Below are positions 46,690 to 58,174 of a DNA stretch of 64,000 bases, piece after piece (the first letter of the stretch is position 1; each line of letters opens with the position of its first letter). The notes under the pieces were generated by a model. The model made no database searches and was not told where the DNA came from. It saw nothing but the letters and a program-made list of their open reading frames with translations. Position numbers and translations under genes: made by a program. Origin of the DNA: Kingdonia uniflora (lineage: Eukaryota; Streptophyta; Magnoliopsida; Ranunculales; Circaeasteraceae); the NCBI GenBank assembly GCA_014058105.1, contig JACGCM010001655.1:1736001-1800000 (forward strand). The letters are read 5' to 3'.

Positions 46690-47650
46690 CTTAATTTTTC
46701 TTTCTTGGATAGAACTTCTGGAAGTGGGTAGTTCGTCATGACTTTGACTGGATAACCTTGGAAGTAGTGCTTGAGTTTCTGTGAAGTATAAACAAGAGTG
46801 AGAAGAAGTTTCTCAATTTTAGAATATCCTATTTCCGCTGGAGTAAGGGTTACTGATGAAGTAGGCTGGTTTCTTGATTTTCCCTTTAATTTGAATGAGA
46901 GCCGAGATGAGTGAAGTATCTATAACTGCTAGGTAGATAATCAGTTCCTCATTACCTATTGAGGTGCTCATGATGGGAGACTTCCCCAAATAGTTTTTAA
47001 GATCCTGAAATGCTACCTCGCACTCCGATGTCCATGGAACCTCTACATTTAACTGAACTCTTCCTCGTTTGGTATAACCGCAGGGTAATAAGAACAGCCA
47101 ACGATAGCAGTCTGAAGATTTGGAAATGAAACGGTTGATAGTGGCAATTTTTCCGATAAGTTTATGAATATATTTCATCCTTTTTGGAGATGGCATGTCG
47201 AGGAGAGCACGAATCTGATCTGGATCGGCCTCAATCCCCATCTTGCTGATGTGATTAATAAACTGTACGCTCTTGCAGAAGAGAACGCCAATGTAGACTT
47301 CCATGATTTTCTCGAGATGTGCTTTGAACATAGTAGTCATCAATCGTTGATAAGTTACCCCTGCGCTCTTGAGTCCAAAGGGCATGACTTTGTAACAACA
47401 AAGTCCAATTTTAGTGATAAAAGTGGTCCTTTCTTGATCATTACGCAAGAGTGGAATCTGATTGTATCCTGAAGTAGTATCCAACATAGATAAAAGTTTA
47501 TGACCTGCTGTAGTATCTAGGATCTGATGAATATTGGGAAAAGGGAAACTGTCATTTGGAGTGTGTTTGTTGAGAACGATAAAATCTATACAAACGAGGA
47601 CCTTTCCATTCTTCTTTGGGATAGCGACGATGCTAGATACTAATCTGAAT
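46690..47650 (-). pseudogene. Element C reverse transcriptase and first RNase H, internal deletion
   Basis: 47487-46819 encodes MLDTTSGYNQIPLLRNDQER, MPFGLKSAGVTYQRL, MEVYI, then GVLFCKSVQF and ISKMGIEADPDQIRALLDMP. The YIDD box is cut after YI and roughly 35 residues up to LGH are missing. The connection (FISKSSD, FQDLKNYLGKSPIMSTSI) and first RNase H follow. Confidence 0.8.
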
Positions 47651-47989
47651 ACTTGTCTTCTCGAATGAATCCCATTTTAATCAATTTCTCGATCTCCATT
47701 TTAACTTCATCTCAAAGTCCTAGTAATAGGCGTCGTTATTTCTGTTTGGTTACGGTGACGTTGATGTTGATTGCCAATTTGTGACATGCCTTGGTCGGAT
47801 CGACCCCAGACATTTCTTTAAAAGACCATACAAAAATATCTCGATTTAGTCGTAAGAACTGAATGAGAGCATCTTTTTTGTTCTGAACCAACTTTGTGCC
47901 AATAAAAGTACCTTAGCTAGGTCTATCAATGTTAATGTATTCGGTGGGCTCCTCCATTAAAGGCTGGTCAGTGGAGTGATCAGCTTACT

Positions 47990-48420
47990 GTAATTTCTAT
48001 GTAGCAAACTTGTCAGAGGTATATAGAATTGTAGAGACGGTATTTTCAAAAGCTCGAGAGAGATTTTGACTACCCCTGATCTCATAGATACTATCGTTGT
48101 ATTTGAAGCAAAGTGCTTGATGATAGGTGGAAGCGATTGCTTCCATGTTATGAATCCAATAATAGCCCAGAATCTCGAGATAACGAGATTTGGCATTAAT
48201 CACATAGAAAATAACGTCGATGGCAGCTGGTCCCACGGTAGTAGGTAAGATGATCTTCCCGACTTGCTCTTCCTTAGAACCAATAAATCTGCAGATATCG
48301 GTGTCGCTTTAAATGACTTGATCGGCCAATCTTATTTTGTCGATTGTGCTCTGAAAGAGGATCTCGATACCACTACCAGTATCGATCATCATTGTGTGCA
48401 TGAAAAATTCTTCATCTTGA
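47990..48420 (-). pseudogene. Element C protease region
   Basis: 48236-47997 contains DVIFYVINAKSRYLEILGYY, matching the protease block F.VIDAESKYLGILGRSW of A. Just upstream, MMIDTGSGIEI-like text (about 48370-48395) is the active-site loop. The frame is broken by stops. Confidence 0.65.
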
Positions 48421-49720
48421 GCATTTTGACTAACGCATCATGATGTAGAAATTTGACATGGCTAGTATCGCAATCTTCAAATGATATCCCGAGCCGGCGA
48501 TTGCTCAACTCAGGCAGAAGTTTGGCCTCTTTGTCTTGAGGTGCGAGATCGCAACATTCTGACAGTCTCCTGCGCTTGAATATGTTAGAGTTGGTGATCT
48601 GATTGATCTCGATCATGTTGCTGTGGCGCATATGGTAAATATGCTTCTCCTCAGCTTAATCTTCGACCAGGACAACTTTAATCTGCTTCTTATAGTTACC
48701 ATCCTTGTATGATTCCAGGTCGATAATATATTGGAGCATCCATCCCTTATTGAAAATATATTCTAGCAACCGCTGTAAAGTATAGCAATTGTTAGTAGAA
48801 TGATGGTTTACCTTATGGTACATGCAGTACGGTCGGCTTTTGATTGGTTCCAATGGTTGGGAGAGACGGTAGAGCTTATCTTTTGTGAGGATTAGAAAAA
48901 TTGCGGAGATTCGAACGTTCATCTTTGGGGGGACCGGTTTGACTTGTGAGCCTCCTTTTAGAGGGATGCCGGTGTTCCCTTGGCGCACTTTTGGTCACCC
49001 TGATCCTCCTTTTGATCAGTGTTTTGATCTGATGAACCTTTCGTGGAAAGGATAAATTTAGTAGATTTATTCCATTCGGACATCATCCTTTCCAGGTCTA
49101 CATAACTATTGACCCTGGTTTTCATATCATCCAAGGTCGCAAGTTCATTGAGGAAGATGTGTTCTTTGGCTTTGCAGTCGAGCTGGAGTGTGTTGGTGAA
49201 AGCAGTAACAACTATTTTCAGATCGAGATTATCCACTTTATGTGCGAGCTCCAAGAACTTCTTTACAAATGCCTCAAGCTTCTCTCCGTGCGACTGTTTG
49301 AGACTGATAAGAGAACACAAATTTTCCTCTTTGTCTCTGTTGTGAGCATACCTCTTGATGAATTGCTTCTGCAACTGGTCGAATGTGTATATGAAGTCTT
49401 CAGGCAAAGAGTGAAACCAACGGAGTAGTTCCTCCTGTTGACTTGTGGCGAATAGACAGAAGAGAATGTGGTTGAGATTGGAATATAACCCCAATGAGTC
49501 ACGGTATTGTTGAATGTGCGAATTTTTGGATTATGAGAATCTTTTAGAATATCTATATCAAATAGTTCTTTGGCAATAAGACTTCCTTGCAACTTGGTAA
49601 GGTCGTCGGCCGTGCCCAAAACCTGGGCTTCGAGTAGCTCCTTAATACGCTGGTCTATATGCTATTGTGTGACATAATGATGAGTCACTTGAGTTGATTG
49701 ACGAGGAGGTTGTAGATTAT
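48389..49720 (-). pseudogene. Element C gag
   Basis: 49494-48958 (178 residues) has GLYSNLNHILFCLF, LLRWFHSLPEDFIYTFDQLQ, KQFIKRYAHNRDKEENL and EAFVKKFLELAHKVDNLDL, a retrotransposon capsid. The zinc-type motif CMYHKVNHHSTNNCYTLQRL lies at about 48770-48830. The two are offset by one frame. A charged N-terminal part continues to about 50250. Confidence 0.78.
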
Positions 49721-50297
49721 GAGTTCCGGTACCTTCACTCAAACGATCTCGTGCTAGAACTTGAGGCTAAGGTCTATGTTCTTCCTTTTGATGTATGGAA
49801 CATCGGTGACCTTGGCTGATCTAAGATTGAACTCTTCCTCCAAATGAATGGAAGGTTGAGGTTCATTATGAATATGTCCGGAAATAACTTTACTGGTGGC
49901 TCCTTGAGGTCCCAATCATTCACGCGTAGAAACCTGGGAGGCTTCTGGCACCTGATCACGATCTCGTGTTGGTGAAGCCTGCTAAATATCTTAAAGGACC
50001 TACAAGGCAGCCAGCATTGTTGTCATTTGATCTTCATGTCGTTTGTGCGCTGTCAAACGAGCTTGTCTTTTAGTGTCAAGTTCCTTCTCGCGGAGCTCTC
50101 GGTAGCGAGTTAATTGTCGTTCGATCTCATTGCGTTTCTCCATTTCAATATTAAGATTCGGTTGTAGCTCTGTAAGCTGTTTTGGCTCAACTGAGAGATC
50201 GAGTAAGACTCCAGTAGCTGGTCGCCTGGATGTGACCAGGATTTAAATGTTGTAGTAGATTAACTGAATGCCTTAGGATATCGTGAAAATAATCTCC

Positions 50298-50317
50298 TTC
50301 CCATAGACGATGTCAAA
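50298..50317 (-). promoter_or_regulatory. Primer-binding site of element C
   Basis: The minus strand reads TTTGACATCGTCTATGGGAA next to the LTR. It is a worn version of the site in A, B and F. Confidence 0.65.
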
Positions 50318-50938
50318 TATAATGGCCTAATTCTGTGAGCTCGAAATAGTCTGGAATTAGTGCTTACACCAATGTACCTGTGGCAATATCTAATAGGCTA
50401 GAAATAATATAGGTGTTTAGCGTGGAAAACCTATGAATAGGTTAAAAGCCACGACCTCGTGTTGAGGGTTTTTTGTAATAGTGACGTTTATTGCTTAAGG
50501 CCGATAATATCTTATTACAAATTATTTCTAGATTTTGAAATGATTGACCTTGTGAATAAAATTTTTGGAGTTTTGAGAATCTTAGAAAAAATAGTTTTAC
50601 TGGTGATTCCTCTTGTAATTTTTCTGTTCCTTGTCTATTTTGGAACTTTTTCTTTATATAGGCCCCATTCGCAGCTCTTCTTCGTGCTAAAGCACGTTCT
50701 CCGAGCAATGTGGTTAGTGGCTATTTGACTGAGTAACTTCTGAGTTTGTAAGAAATAGGCGGTTTTGACTTGTTCAAGTTTTTTGGTTTGAGCTCGTCTC
50801 ATATTTCTTATCAGTTCATGGAGTATGTGGCGATGCTGACTAGAGAAGTCGTGTGGAGAATGCGTGAGTATGACATGGAGGTAATTCGATCTAGCGACAA
50901 CTCGATTTTAGGTGAGATCGAGGGATAGGCCCCTATCA
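50318..50938 (-). repeat. 5' LTR of element C (621 bp)
   Basis: Similar throughout to 31375-31995, with many substitutions and small indels, so the insertion is old. Its ends have decayed (ATTATA instead of ATTACA, and an extra base near TGATAGG). Confidence 0.9.
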
Positions 50939-52640
50939 TATTCTTTATCATTTTGGTCATTTTATCAAAAAACTATCATTTGTTTAATCGTCTCTACAAT
51001 TTATTTTTACAGTGGTTGTCATTTGTTTATTGATCTTTGGCATTTGTTTAGACAGAAGTGGTTTTTCACGAACTTTATCATTTGTTCTAAAGTATTTGTC
51101 ATTTGTATTTATGAACTTTATCATTTGTTGTTCATAATTTGTTATTATCTTTTTCTGCTCAGGTCATTAATGTTTACATTAAAATTTTGATTCAATTTTT
51201 TGATTCACAACATTGTCCCCACCCAGCAAAAGAAAGGATTGTGCTGACGGATGTGTATTTAGGTCAAATTATAGGTAGGGATTTCATTGTCTAGACTCGG
51301 GTTATGGCTTCTCCCAAAGCTGTAGAATTCAAGAAGAAATCAAATTGGGCACTAATAACTTCTATGGGATGGGATTCTACAGTTTCGCGTTACTTCGATC
51401 GAGGAGATTTGAAAGTTATGAATTCAAAATTAATACTCCTTTCTTGGAATCTCAATGGCAACCATTGGGTCATTTGTGTTATGTCCTTTAAGAAAAGACA
51501 AATATGCATCTACGATTCATTGGTTGATATGAAAATTGCAAATGTAAAGAAGAAGAAGAAGAAGTTATTTCCTGGACACCAGCTTATTCATGATTAGCTA
51601 TCAACGAACCTTCCTAGATTGTTGATATATACAAATTTTGCTAATCGTAGGCCACCTACTGGTTCAGAGGTATAGACTTATGCTATTATCTCTAGATGGA
51701 CAACTCGTTTTAGGGAGTGTCCAATACAGCCAAATTGTAATGACTACGGGATCTATATGCTTATCTTTATGGATAATATCCTAAGGGAGATGAGATTTCC
51801 ATATCAGATAAACGGTGATGAACGTCGTTATATAATTGGTAATGACATATTGAGCATAGGAGTTGATCCGGAGGCAATTTGAAAACCTTGACATCCATTT
51901 TGTTGTAAATTATCATTTTTGTAGATTTGTAAAGTTATAAACAGTTATGAATATCTTTCATTTATTTAACCTTTGCCATTTTTAATTAACTCTTTGTCAT
52001 TATGTGATGAAATATTTCTCATTCATAAGAATAAAGTCAGAATATAATGTTTGTCTAGTTGAATGTATATCTTTTTATGAATTATATGTCATCCAATTAT
52101 AAATAATTTGTCATTTATTATATATGATTTGTCATTTGTCATTGATCATTTATCATTATTTTCGTTTCCTACTTTGTTTTGATTGAATTTGCTCTTTTAT
52201 TCCTATCTTGTCAAGTCATTCTGATACAAAAGATTATTTAACACGTCATGCTATTTTATTTCTACTTATATATAAAGTGAACTCCATATATGTGAAGTTC
52301 CACTCCATAATTAATCATAATGGATCCAGGCCGACCACGCCATCTGGAAAACCACAAGTTTGCAAGGGAGAAATGCCAAACTTTGGATTTCTTTACAAAG
52401 CTTCAATCAGCTGTCAAAGACATTAGCAATAGGATGGCTGCTAGTTTTGCAACCATAGATTCAAATCTTGACCGTATTGTTGACATTGTTGAATCGCTAG
52501 AGGAGAGGCTAGATCTAATTGAGGGGAGGTTGTCCGGTCTTGAACCATAGATTTACCTATCTACAGTAATATTATTATTTAGTATAATTTGTAGTTCAAT
52601 TATCATTGTTTATCATTTGTATTTCAGCTATAAACATTTG
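50939..52640 (+). pseudogene. Ulp1-type gene, 3' part (C48 protease domain), catalytic Cys changed to Tyr
   Basis: Ulp1 proteases remove SUMO-like tags. The exon starts near 51163 after TTCTGCTCAG and encodes VINVYIKI, MASPKAVEFKKKSNWALITS, then NHWVICVMSFKKRQICIYDS with the catalytic His and Asp. QPNCNDYGIYMLIF follows at about 51730. The family signature is Q....DCG; here the Cys codon is TAC (51745-51747). Stops at about 51294, 51598 and 51676 interrupt the frame and the last stop is near 51881. The 3' region (51900-52640) is AT-rich with many CATTTGTT motifs. The N-terminal half is at 27806-31374. Confidence 0.72.
52320..52550 (+). CDS. Small coiled-coil ORF downstream of the Ulp1 domain
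   Basis: Open for 76 codons from MDPGRPRHLENHKFAREKCQ to a stop. The second half (DRIVDIVESLEERLDLIEGR) has strong heptad character, so a coiled coil is likely. Ordinary composition in an otherwise AT-rich stretch favours a real coding sequence. It lies 440 bases past the Ulp1 stop and may belong to the same mobile element. No family recognised. Confidence 0.4.
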   Translation: MDPGRPRHLENHKFAREKCQTLDFFTKLQSAVKDISNRMAASFATIDSNLDRIVDIVESLEERLDLIEGRLSGLEP

Positions 52641-53261
52641 TTCTTAAAGAGTTTAGCATGCTAGTGCTATAAATTATCGTCACTAAAGGTAAGGAATATT
52701 ATACTTCACTCCCACATATTTGATTACTTGTTAAGATCTAGAGATTTTAACTTGGACAAAAAGTCTTGTCTCGTCTCCGTTCTGACCTTGAAGATCATTA
52801 GTTGAGTGTAAGTTTCATTTGTAATAGTTTCCAGGATCTGATTTCTCCCTTGACCAGAGTTTGTGATTTCTTTCGTTGTCGATTCTGGCCTCCTAGAATC
52901 ATCGGGCGTAGGCGATTCTTGAAGCCAAATTTTAAACTGACAATAGTTGTGTGGTCAATGGTAAAATCTCCTACCACGTGGCTTAGATACTCAGTAAATG
53001 AGACCACAATCGCACCTTTTCGCCTTATCTATCCACACCCAAAAACCACACCCATCAAATTTGTGAACGCATTGACAGAACCAATGGTTAGGGTTGAGGC
53101 TTATGTGTGAGAGACAAAGATTACAATTTTCACTGTACCAGTAGAGAAAGGAATCCATAATTTATAGGGAAGTATGTAATACTTGAGAACTGGAAAAAAC
53201 TGGAGGCAAGTTTGCAGGTTATGTTGTGAACACTCTATGTATGGTAGTCATAATTCATAGC
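52641..53261. other. Unassigned spacer
   Basis: ORFs on both strands at 52800-53110 overlap each other and show no known motif. I see no repeat or RNA gene here. Confidence 0.4.
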
Positions 53262-53750
53262 TGTAGTATCCTATTCCCCAGATTCGATAAAGCCATCACT
53301 CTGTAATCGAAGGTAGCTCAACACTCTGTAGTCGAAGATAGCTCAATATTTTAAAAGATTCCAGGAGTCCTCGACTTATCAGAAGTAACCGTTGTAGCCT
53401 GGTCAAGAAGGAACTGTTAGAGATCCGCAAAGTTCGCCCACTACCTCCGGAATAGGAGACTCATTCTTTCTTTTTGTAAACTACCTGCTTATGCTATAAA
53501 TACAGGCAGAGAAAAGGTTTTAGAGAAGGGACACACATTGGACATCTCTCTATCCTAAACATATGCAACACTCAGAAACTTGTAATAACAAGCATCTACT
53601 AGATTTTTATACCAAATCCTTCTCGAGATCGTGGTTTTTCTAAGTTTCTGCTGAGTTTTCCACGTAAAATCTTGGCCGATACTTATTTATTGTATAATCC
53701 TTAAGAACAAGTATTGGCGAAGTTTTTGTCCCAGAAAACATGCCATTACA
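53262..53750 (+). repeat. 5' LTR of element B (489 bp)
   Basis: TGTAGTATCC...GCCATTACA. It is very similar to 63417-63906 and clearly similar to the LTR of A. TATAAATA at about 53495-53502 lies in a partly preserved inverted repeat. Confidence 0.93.
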
Positions 53751-53751
53751 A

Positions 53752-53770
53752 TTGGCGTCGTCTGTGGGAA
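53752..53770 (+). promoter_or_regulatory. Primer-binding site of element B
   Basis: TTGGCGTCGTCTGTGGGAA one base after the LTR, matching the sites of A, C and F. Confidence 0.8.
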
Positions 53771-53816
53771 AATTGACCACACTTTTTTTACCATTTCCAA
53801 CCCGAACCGTCCAAAT

Positions 53817-54700
53817 GACAAACATGAACTTGAGAAGCCATTCTAGTACCGTAAGAGATCAAGACATTCCAGGAGCTCTTAATCTGTACGGTACGGTTCT
53901 TGAACTTCAAAAATAAATGGCTTCAGAAAAAAACCAGAGGCTGAAAGATCAATGTGTTCACGCTCATGCTTTACAAACGGAGAGACGAACGCAAAAAAGC
54001 CCTGGATCAGCAAAGTCATACCCATCAAAAGGAAATGGAAAGACTACGAAGAACACAAGATCTAATAGCAGCTCATCAGGCATCGCCACCACTGGCTCAA
54101 AGTGAACATCGATCGAGAGCAATTCAACGCGATGATCCGCCTAGGGAGGACGGCAAACGAATGTCTCGATCCAGATCTTGAAACCCTAATAGAACATCTC
54201 AACATTTTGGTTTAACTTCTTCGGCCACGACAACTCAAAGAAGTCGACGTACACATCACCAGACCCCTCCGCAAGAAAGATGACCCATCAGTGAGTGATT
54301 GGGACCAGAGGGAAAGGGCAATTTTGTTCCTCAGGTTGCCGCCTTACCTCTTCCCCGATAACAATTCGTCACTCTGGATGACCTTAACAACAGAATTCAA
54401 GCTGTCAACTATGATACCCCTGGCCGACGATCTGCGCTCGACAGGATTGAAATAAACCCCATCTTTCCATATCTCAAAAATATGCCTATTCCAGACAACT
54501 TCCATATGCCCAAATATATCTAATATGTAGACCTCACCGATCCACTTACACACGTTCGCCATTTTAAAGCCTCTGTTGGGTTATACTCCAAGCTCGATCA
54601 TATGCTTTGTCGATTGTTTAACATGAGCCTAAAATAAGAACCCCTCCGATGGTTCCATACTATACAAAAAGTTTCCATCACCTCTTTCCTCCAATTACAA
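53817..54700 (+). pseudogene. Element B gag, broken and 3'-deleted
   Basis: It begins MTNMNLRSHSSTVRDQDIPG and continues as a charged helical region (MASEKNQRLKDQCVHAHALQ, then frame changes). The capsid block appears at about 54475-54700 (NMPIPDNFHMPKYI, HVRHFKASVGLYSKLDHMLC, RWFHTIQKVSITSF) with stops. At about 54700 the text passes straight into protease (FLVIDAESKYLGILGRSW). About 1.1 kb present in element A, with the zinc motif and protease active site, is therefore missing. Confidence 0.75.
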
Positions 54701-54842
54701 ATTTCTTGTAATTGATGCAGAGTCCAAGTATTTAGGCATTCTGGGACGCAGCTGGTTATATTTAATCAAAGCGACACCATCAACCCTCATACAGCAAAAC
54801 TCCTTAAGGCATAGCAATTACAGTCTACCACACCACCCACAT

Positions 54843-56110
54843 TTGAACAACATGATGGTGAAGGACAATGTCGAACTCGATGGCCCAGGGCGCACAGCCT
54901 TCATTGGATCTATGCTATCACTCGACGAAAAAGAAGCCATGACACAACTCCTTAAGAAAAGCATTGATGTCTTCGCCTGGACTTTTCCAGAAATGCTTGA
55001 AATCGATCATTCTATCGCTTGCCACCACCTCAACCTCCTTCCAGACAGCAAGGCAGTCATCCGAAAATAATGAAATTTGGCTCCCCGACTTTGAGATGTT
55101 GTCAACAAAGAAATTGATAAACTCCTTCGTGTCGGCTTTATTCGGGAAGCAAAATATCCGAAGTGGGTTTCCAATATTGTCGTCGTGCCAAAGAAAAATG
55201 GTCAAATAAGAGTTTGCGTTGATTTCACTGAACTTAACAAATTCACACCCAAGGACAGTTTTCCACAACTTCTCGACTCAGTAGCAGGACACAAACTTCT
55301 TTCTATGATGGATGCTGCCCCGGGATACAATCAAGTTCCAGTCGCCAAAAAAGATCAGGAAAACCCCACTTTTATAATCGAACGAGGACTTTACTGTTTT
55401 AAAGTGATGCCTTTTGGGTTAAAAAATGATGGTACCACTTTCTAACGATTGGTCACTCAAATGTTCAAGGACCAGCTAAGCTACATCATAGAAGTATATA
55501 TCGATGATATGATTTGCAAAAGCCTAAAAAAAGTAGATCATACCCAACACCTCCAAACTATTTTCGATATCCTTCGACAATACCAGATGAAGCTCAACCC
55601 AGAGAAATGTCAATTCGGTGTCGCATCTGGAAAATTCTTGGGCCATCTAGTCAGCAAACGATGATTGGAAATCGATCCAGCTCAGATCAAAGCAATCATG
55701 GCAATGCCATCTCCTCAAACAAAAAAAAGATGTATAAAAATTTGCCGGCAAGATAGCCGCTCTTCACAGATTCATCTCCAAGTCATCTGATCGATGTAAA
55801 CTTCTTTACCTTCTTCTTCGTGGCAACCCCACAACTCTTTCAAACAAACAGCAAAAAGAAGTTCTATGGACTCCTGATTATGAACTGGCATTTCAAGATC
55901 TTAAACGGTACTTGGGGCATCCTATAATAATGAGTACTTCCATTGATGGTGAATTACTCACCATGTACTTATCTGCAACTGATGATTCTATCAACTCTGT
56001 TCTTATTTAAGAAGATACAGGCATCGAGAAACCTATTTACTTTATTAGTAAAACTCTAATGCCTGCCCCAAAGCGATATACTACCACAGAAAAGCAATTG
56101 CTCACCCTGG
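54843..56110 (+). pseudogene. Element B reverse transcriptase and first RNase H
   Basis: Blocks seen: DVFAWTFPEMLEIDHSIACH, KEIDKLLRVGFIREAKYPKW, VPKKNGQIRVCVDFTELNKF, MMDAAPGYNQVPV, MPFGLKNDGTTF, EVYIDDMICKSLKK (catalytic YIDD present), EKCQFGVASGKFLGHLVS, then FQDLKRYLGHPIIMSTSIDG and KPIYFISKTLMPAPKRYTT. Stops fall after AVIRK, TTF and LVSKR and inside RNase H, and a frameshift occurs near 55700. Confidence 0.85.
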
Positions 56111-56289
56111 TTTAGAGCTCTCAAAAACTCCGTCCATACTTCCAAGCTCACCCAATCAAAGTCATTACAAAATATCTTCCCAAACTTGTACTCTATAAAA
56201 AGAAGAAATCTTGATGAGTTTAACAGTGGTTTATTTTCCTTGGTGAGTATGACATCTCTTTTGAACCTCAAATATCAGTCAAGGGGTAA

Positions 56290-57120
56290 GCAGTGGCCGA
56301 CTTTTTGGTAGATTTTCCAGTTGAAGACCCCGATTGGGAAGAACTCGAAGAAATATTTACTGACAACTAAATTGCCGAACCAGACGAATGGTCCAAGAGT
56401 TCTGGTTGGTGACATTTTACAGACGGATCAGCAGGACAACAAGGTTCTGAAATTGGCATCGTACTTGTCTCACCTTCCAATCATCACATAAAAAAAGCTC
56501 TTAAAATCAAATTCTATGCCACCAATAATGAAGCAGAGTATGAAGGCATCTTGCATGGCCATGATTTCACACTTACTCTTGGGGCTGAAGAACTAGCAGC
56601 TTATGTTGACTCCTTACTCGTCACCAACCATTACAACCAAACTTTCAGGACAGCGGGCAAGATGGTTGATTATGCTGCCCTAGTCGAAGACAAAATGAAG
56701 AAATTCAGGCATGCCAACATCTCATATTTACCTTGGCAAGAAAATCGCCATGCTGATGCCTTAGCTTACATTACCGCCATGCTCAGAGACAGTAAAAAAA
56801 GATCTTTGGACAACGAGATCCTCAAACACTCTAGCCTCGATATCTTGTCCACACTCCACTTAACCGTTACTGAAGATGACGACCCCGATGATTGGAGAAA
56901 ACCATTTACTGCATACCTTAACTCTAACATCCTACCCAGTAATAAAGAAGAAGCCCGATCCTTATTAGCAAGTGCCCCCGATTCACAGTTCAAGATGGTA
57001 TTTTATATCGACTCACTGGTGGGGGGACAAATATCGAATGTATATCACAGAAACAAGCTTAGATATAAATCAACGAACTTCACGAAGGTATTTGTGGTGC
57101 ACATGTTTCGGGTCAATCAA
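56290..57120 (+). pseudogene. Element B second RNase H and linker
   Basis: VADFLVDFPVEDPDWEELEE leads into FTDGSAGQQG, NNEAEYEGILHGHDFTL, AYVDSLLV and ENRHADALAYI, i.e. the Asp, Glu, Asp and His/Asp positions of an RNase H. The longest open part is 56551-57123. A linker to integrase follows (DDWRKPFTAYLNSNILPSNK). Confidence 0.8.
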
Positions 57121-58110
57121 TAGCTTAACGTACCTTCACACAGTGACTCTATTGGCCCACAATGCGAAAAGACTGCAAAGATTTTGTTTGAAAATGCTAC
57201 AAATGCCAAATTCACGCTCAGGACATCAAGTGCCCCGCCCTCGACTTACACGTCAGTAATGTCCTTTGTCCATTTAAACGATGGGGAATCGATATCATTG
57301 GTCACTTTCATCCCGCTTCGGGAAATAAGAGATTCGTCTTGGTTGCTTCCGATTACTTTACCAAGTGGGTCGAAGCAGTCCCTTTATGCCATACTGATGA
57401 GAATGAGGTCATTAAATTCCTTTAGAAGCACATCATTACCCGGTTTGGTTATCCATAAATGATACGTTCTGACAATGGTAAATAATTCATCAGCACCAAA
57501 GTACTTGCTTTTCTTTATAAATACAAGATTCAGTTGACGACTTTCACACCATATTGCCCTCAAGGCAATGGTTAAGCTGAAGTTATCAACAAAAGCATCA
57601 AATCTGATTTACGCAAACGCCTCAATGACAAAAAAGGTAGATAGGTCGACGAACTCCTCACTGCATTGTGGGGTTACCGTACTACTCCTCGAGTCTCCAC
57701 AGGGTGCACTCCTTTTATGATGGCTTTTGGTACTGAAGCAGTAATACCTTCAAACCTCGATTTGCCAAGTAATCGACGAAAAATTTTGGATGAAGACAAT
57801 GAGATCGGACTCCTTTGCAACCTTAATTGGATCGAAGAAATTAGGGACAAGGCCATTGCAAATTGAGGTTGTTACCACGATACATTGAAAAAAACATACG
57901 ACAAGAAAGTTCGAGAACGGAAATTTGGTATTAGAGATCTTGTCCTCTGACGGATACAAGACCATACTCGACCTAAGAATTCTGGAAAATTATTAAAAAA
58001 TTGGGAGGGACCATACATTGTATGCAAAAAACCAAATAGTAGAACTTATTGGCTTATGACTAAAGACGAAGTTTAGCTTGAATACCCATGAAATACTGCT
58101 CAGCTTAAAC
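57040..58110 (+). pseudogene. Element B integrase
   Basis: Readable parts: WGIDIIGHFHPASGNKRFVL (first Asp), IRSDNGK (second Asp), NG then a stop, then AEVINKSIKSDLRKRL (Glu retained), LWGYRTTPRVSTGCTPFMMA, and the C-terminal FGIRDLVL. The zinc part upstream is broken. At least five stops and two frameshifts lie in it. Confidence 0.8.
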
Positions 58111-58174
58111 TATTTTACATATGATACATTGTAATCATTTACTTCGAATCAAATAAAATACTTTGTTATATCAA

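Larger units (their letters stand above)
31375..50938 (-). mobile_element. Tat-like Ty3/gypsy retrotransposon C (19.6 kb with inserted LINE)
   Basis: Two 621-bp LTRs (31375-31995 and 50318-50938) enclose, right to left, a primer-binding site, gag, protease, RT, RNase H, integrase, a duplicated 159-bp spacer, then about 12 kb of plus-strand (antisense) ORFs. The LINE at about 37955-43610 lies inside that antisense region. TATC abuts both outer edges, so the target duplication is likely but not exact. It sits in an intron of the Ulp1-type gene: the same CATTTGTT-type sequence occurs on either side. The coding regions contain stops and deletions. Confidence 0.88.

Noticed and set aside
52802..53110. 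Overlapping ORFs on both strands as a host gene
   Set aside because: No domain, no splice signals that stand out and no supporting neighbour.
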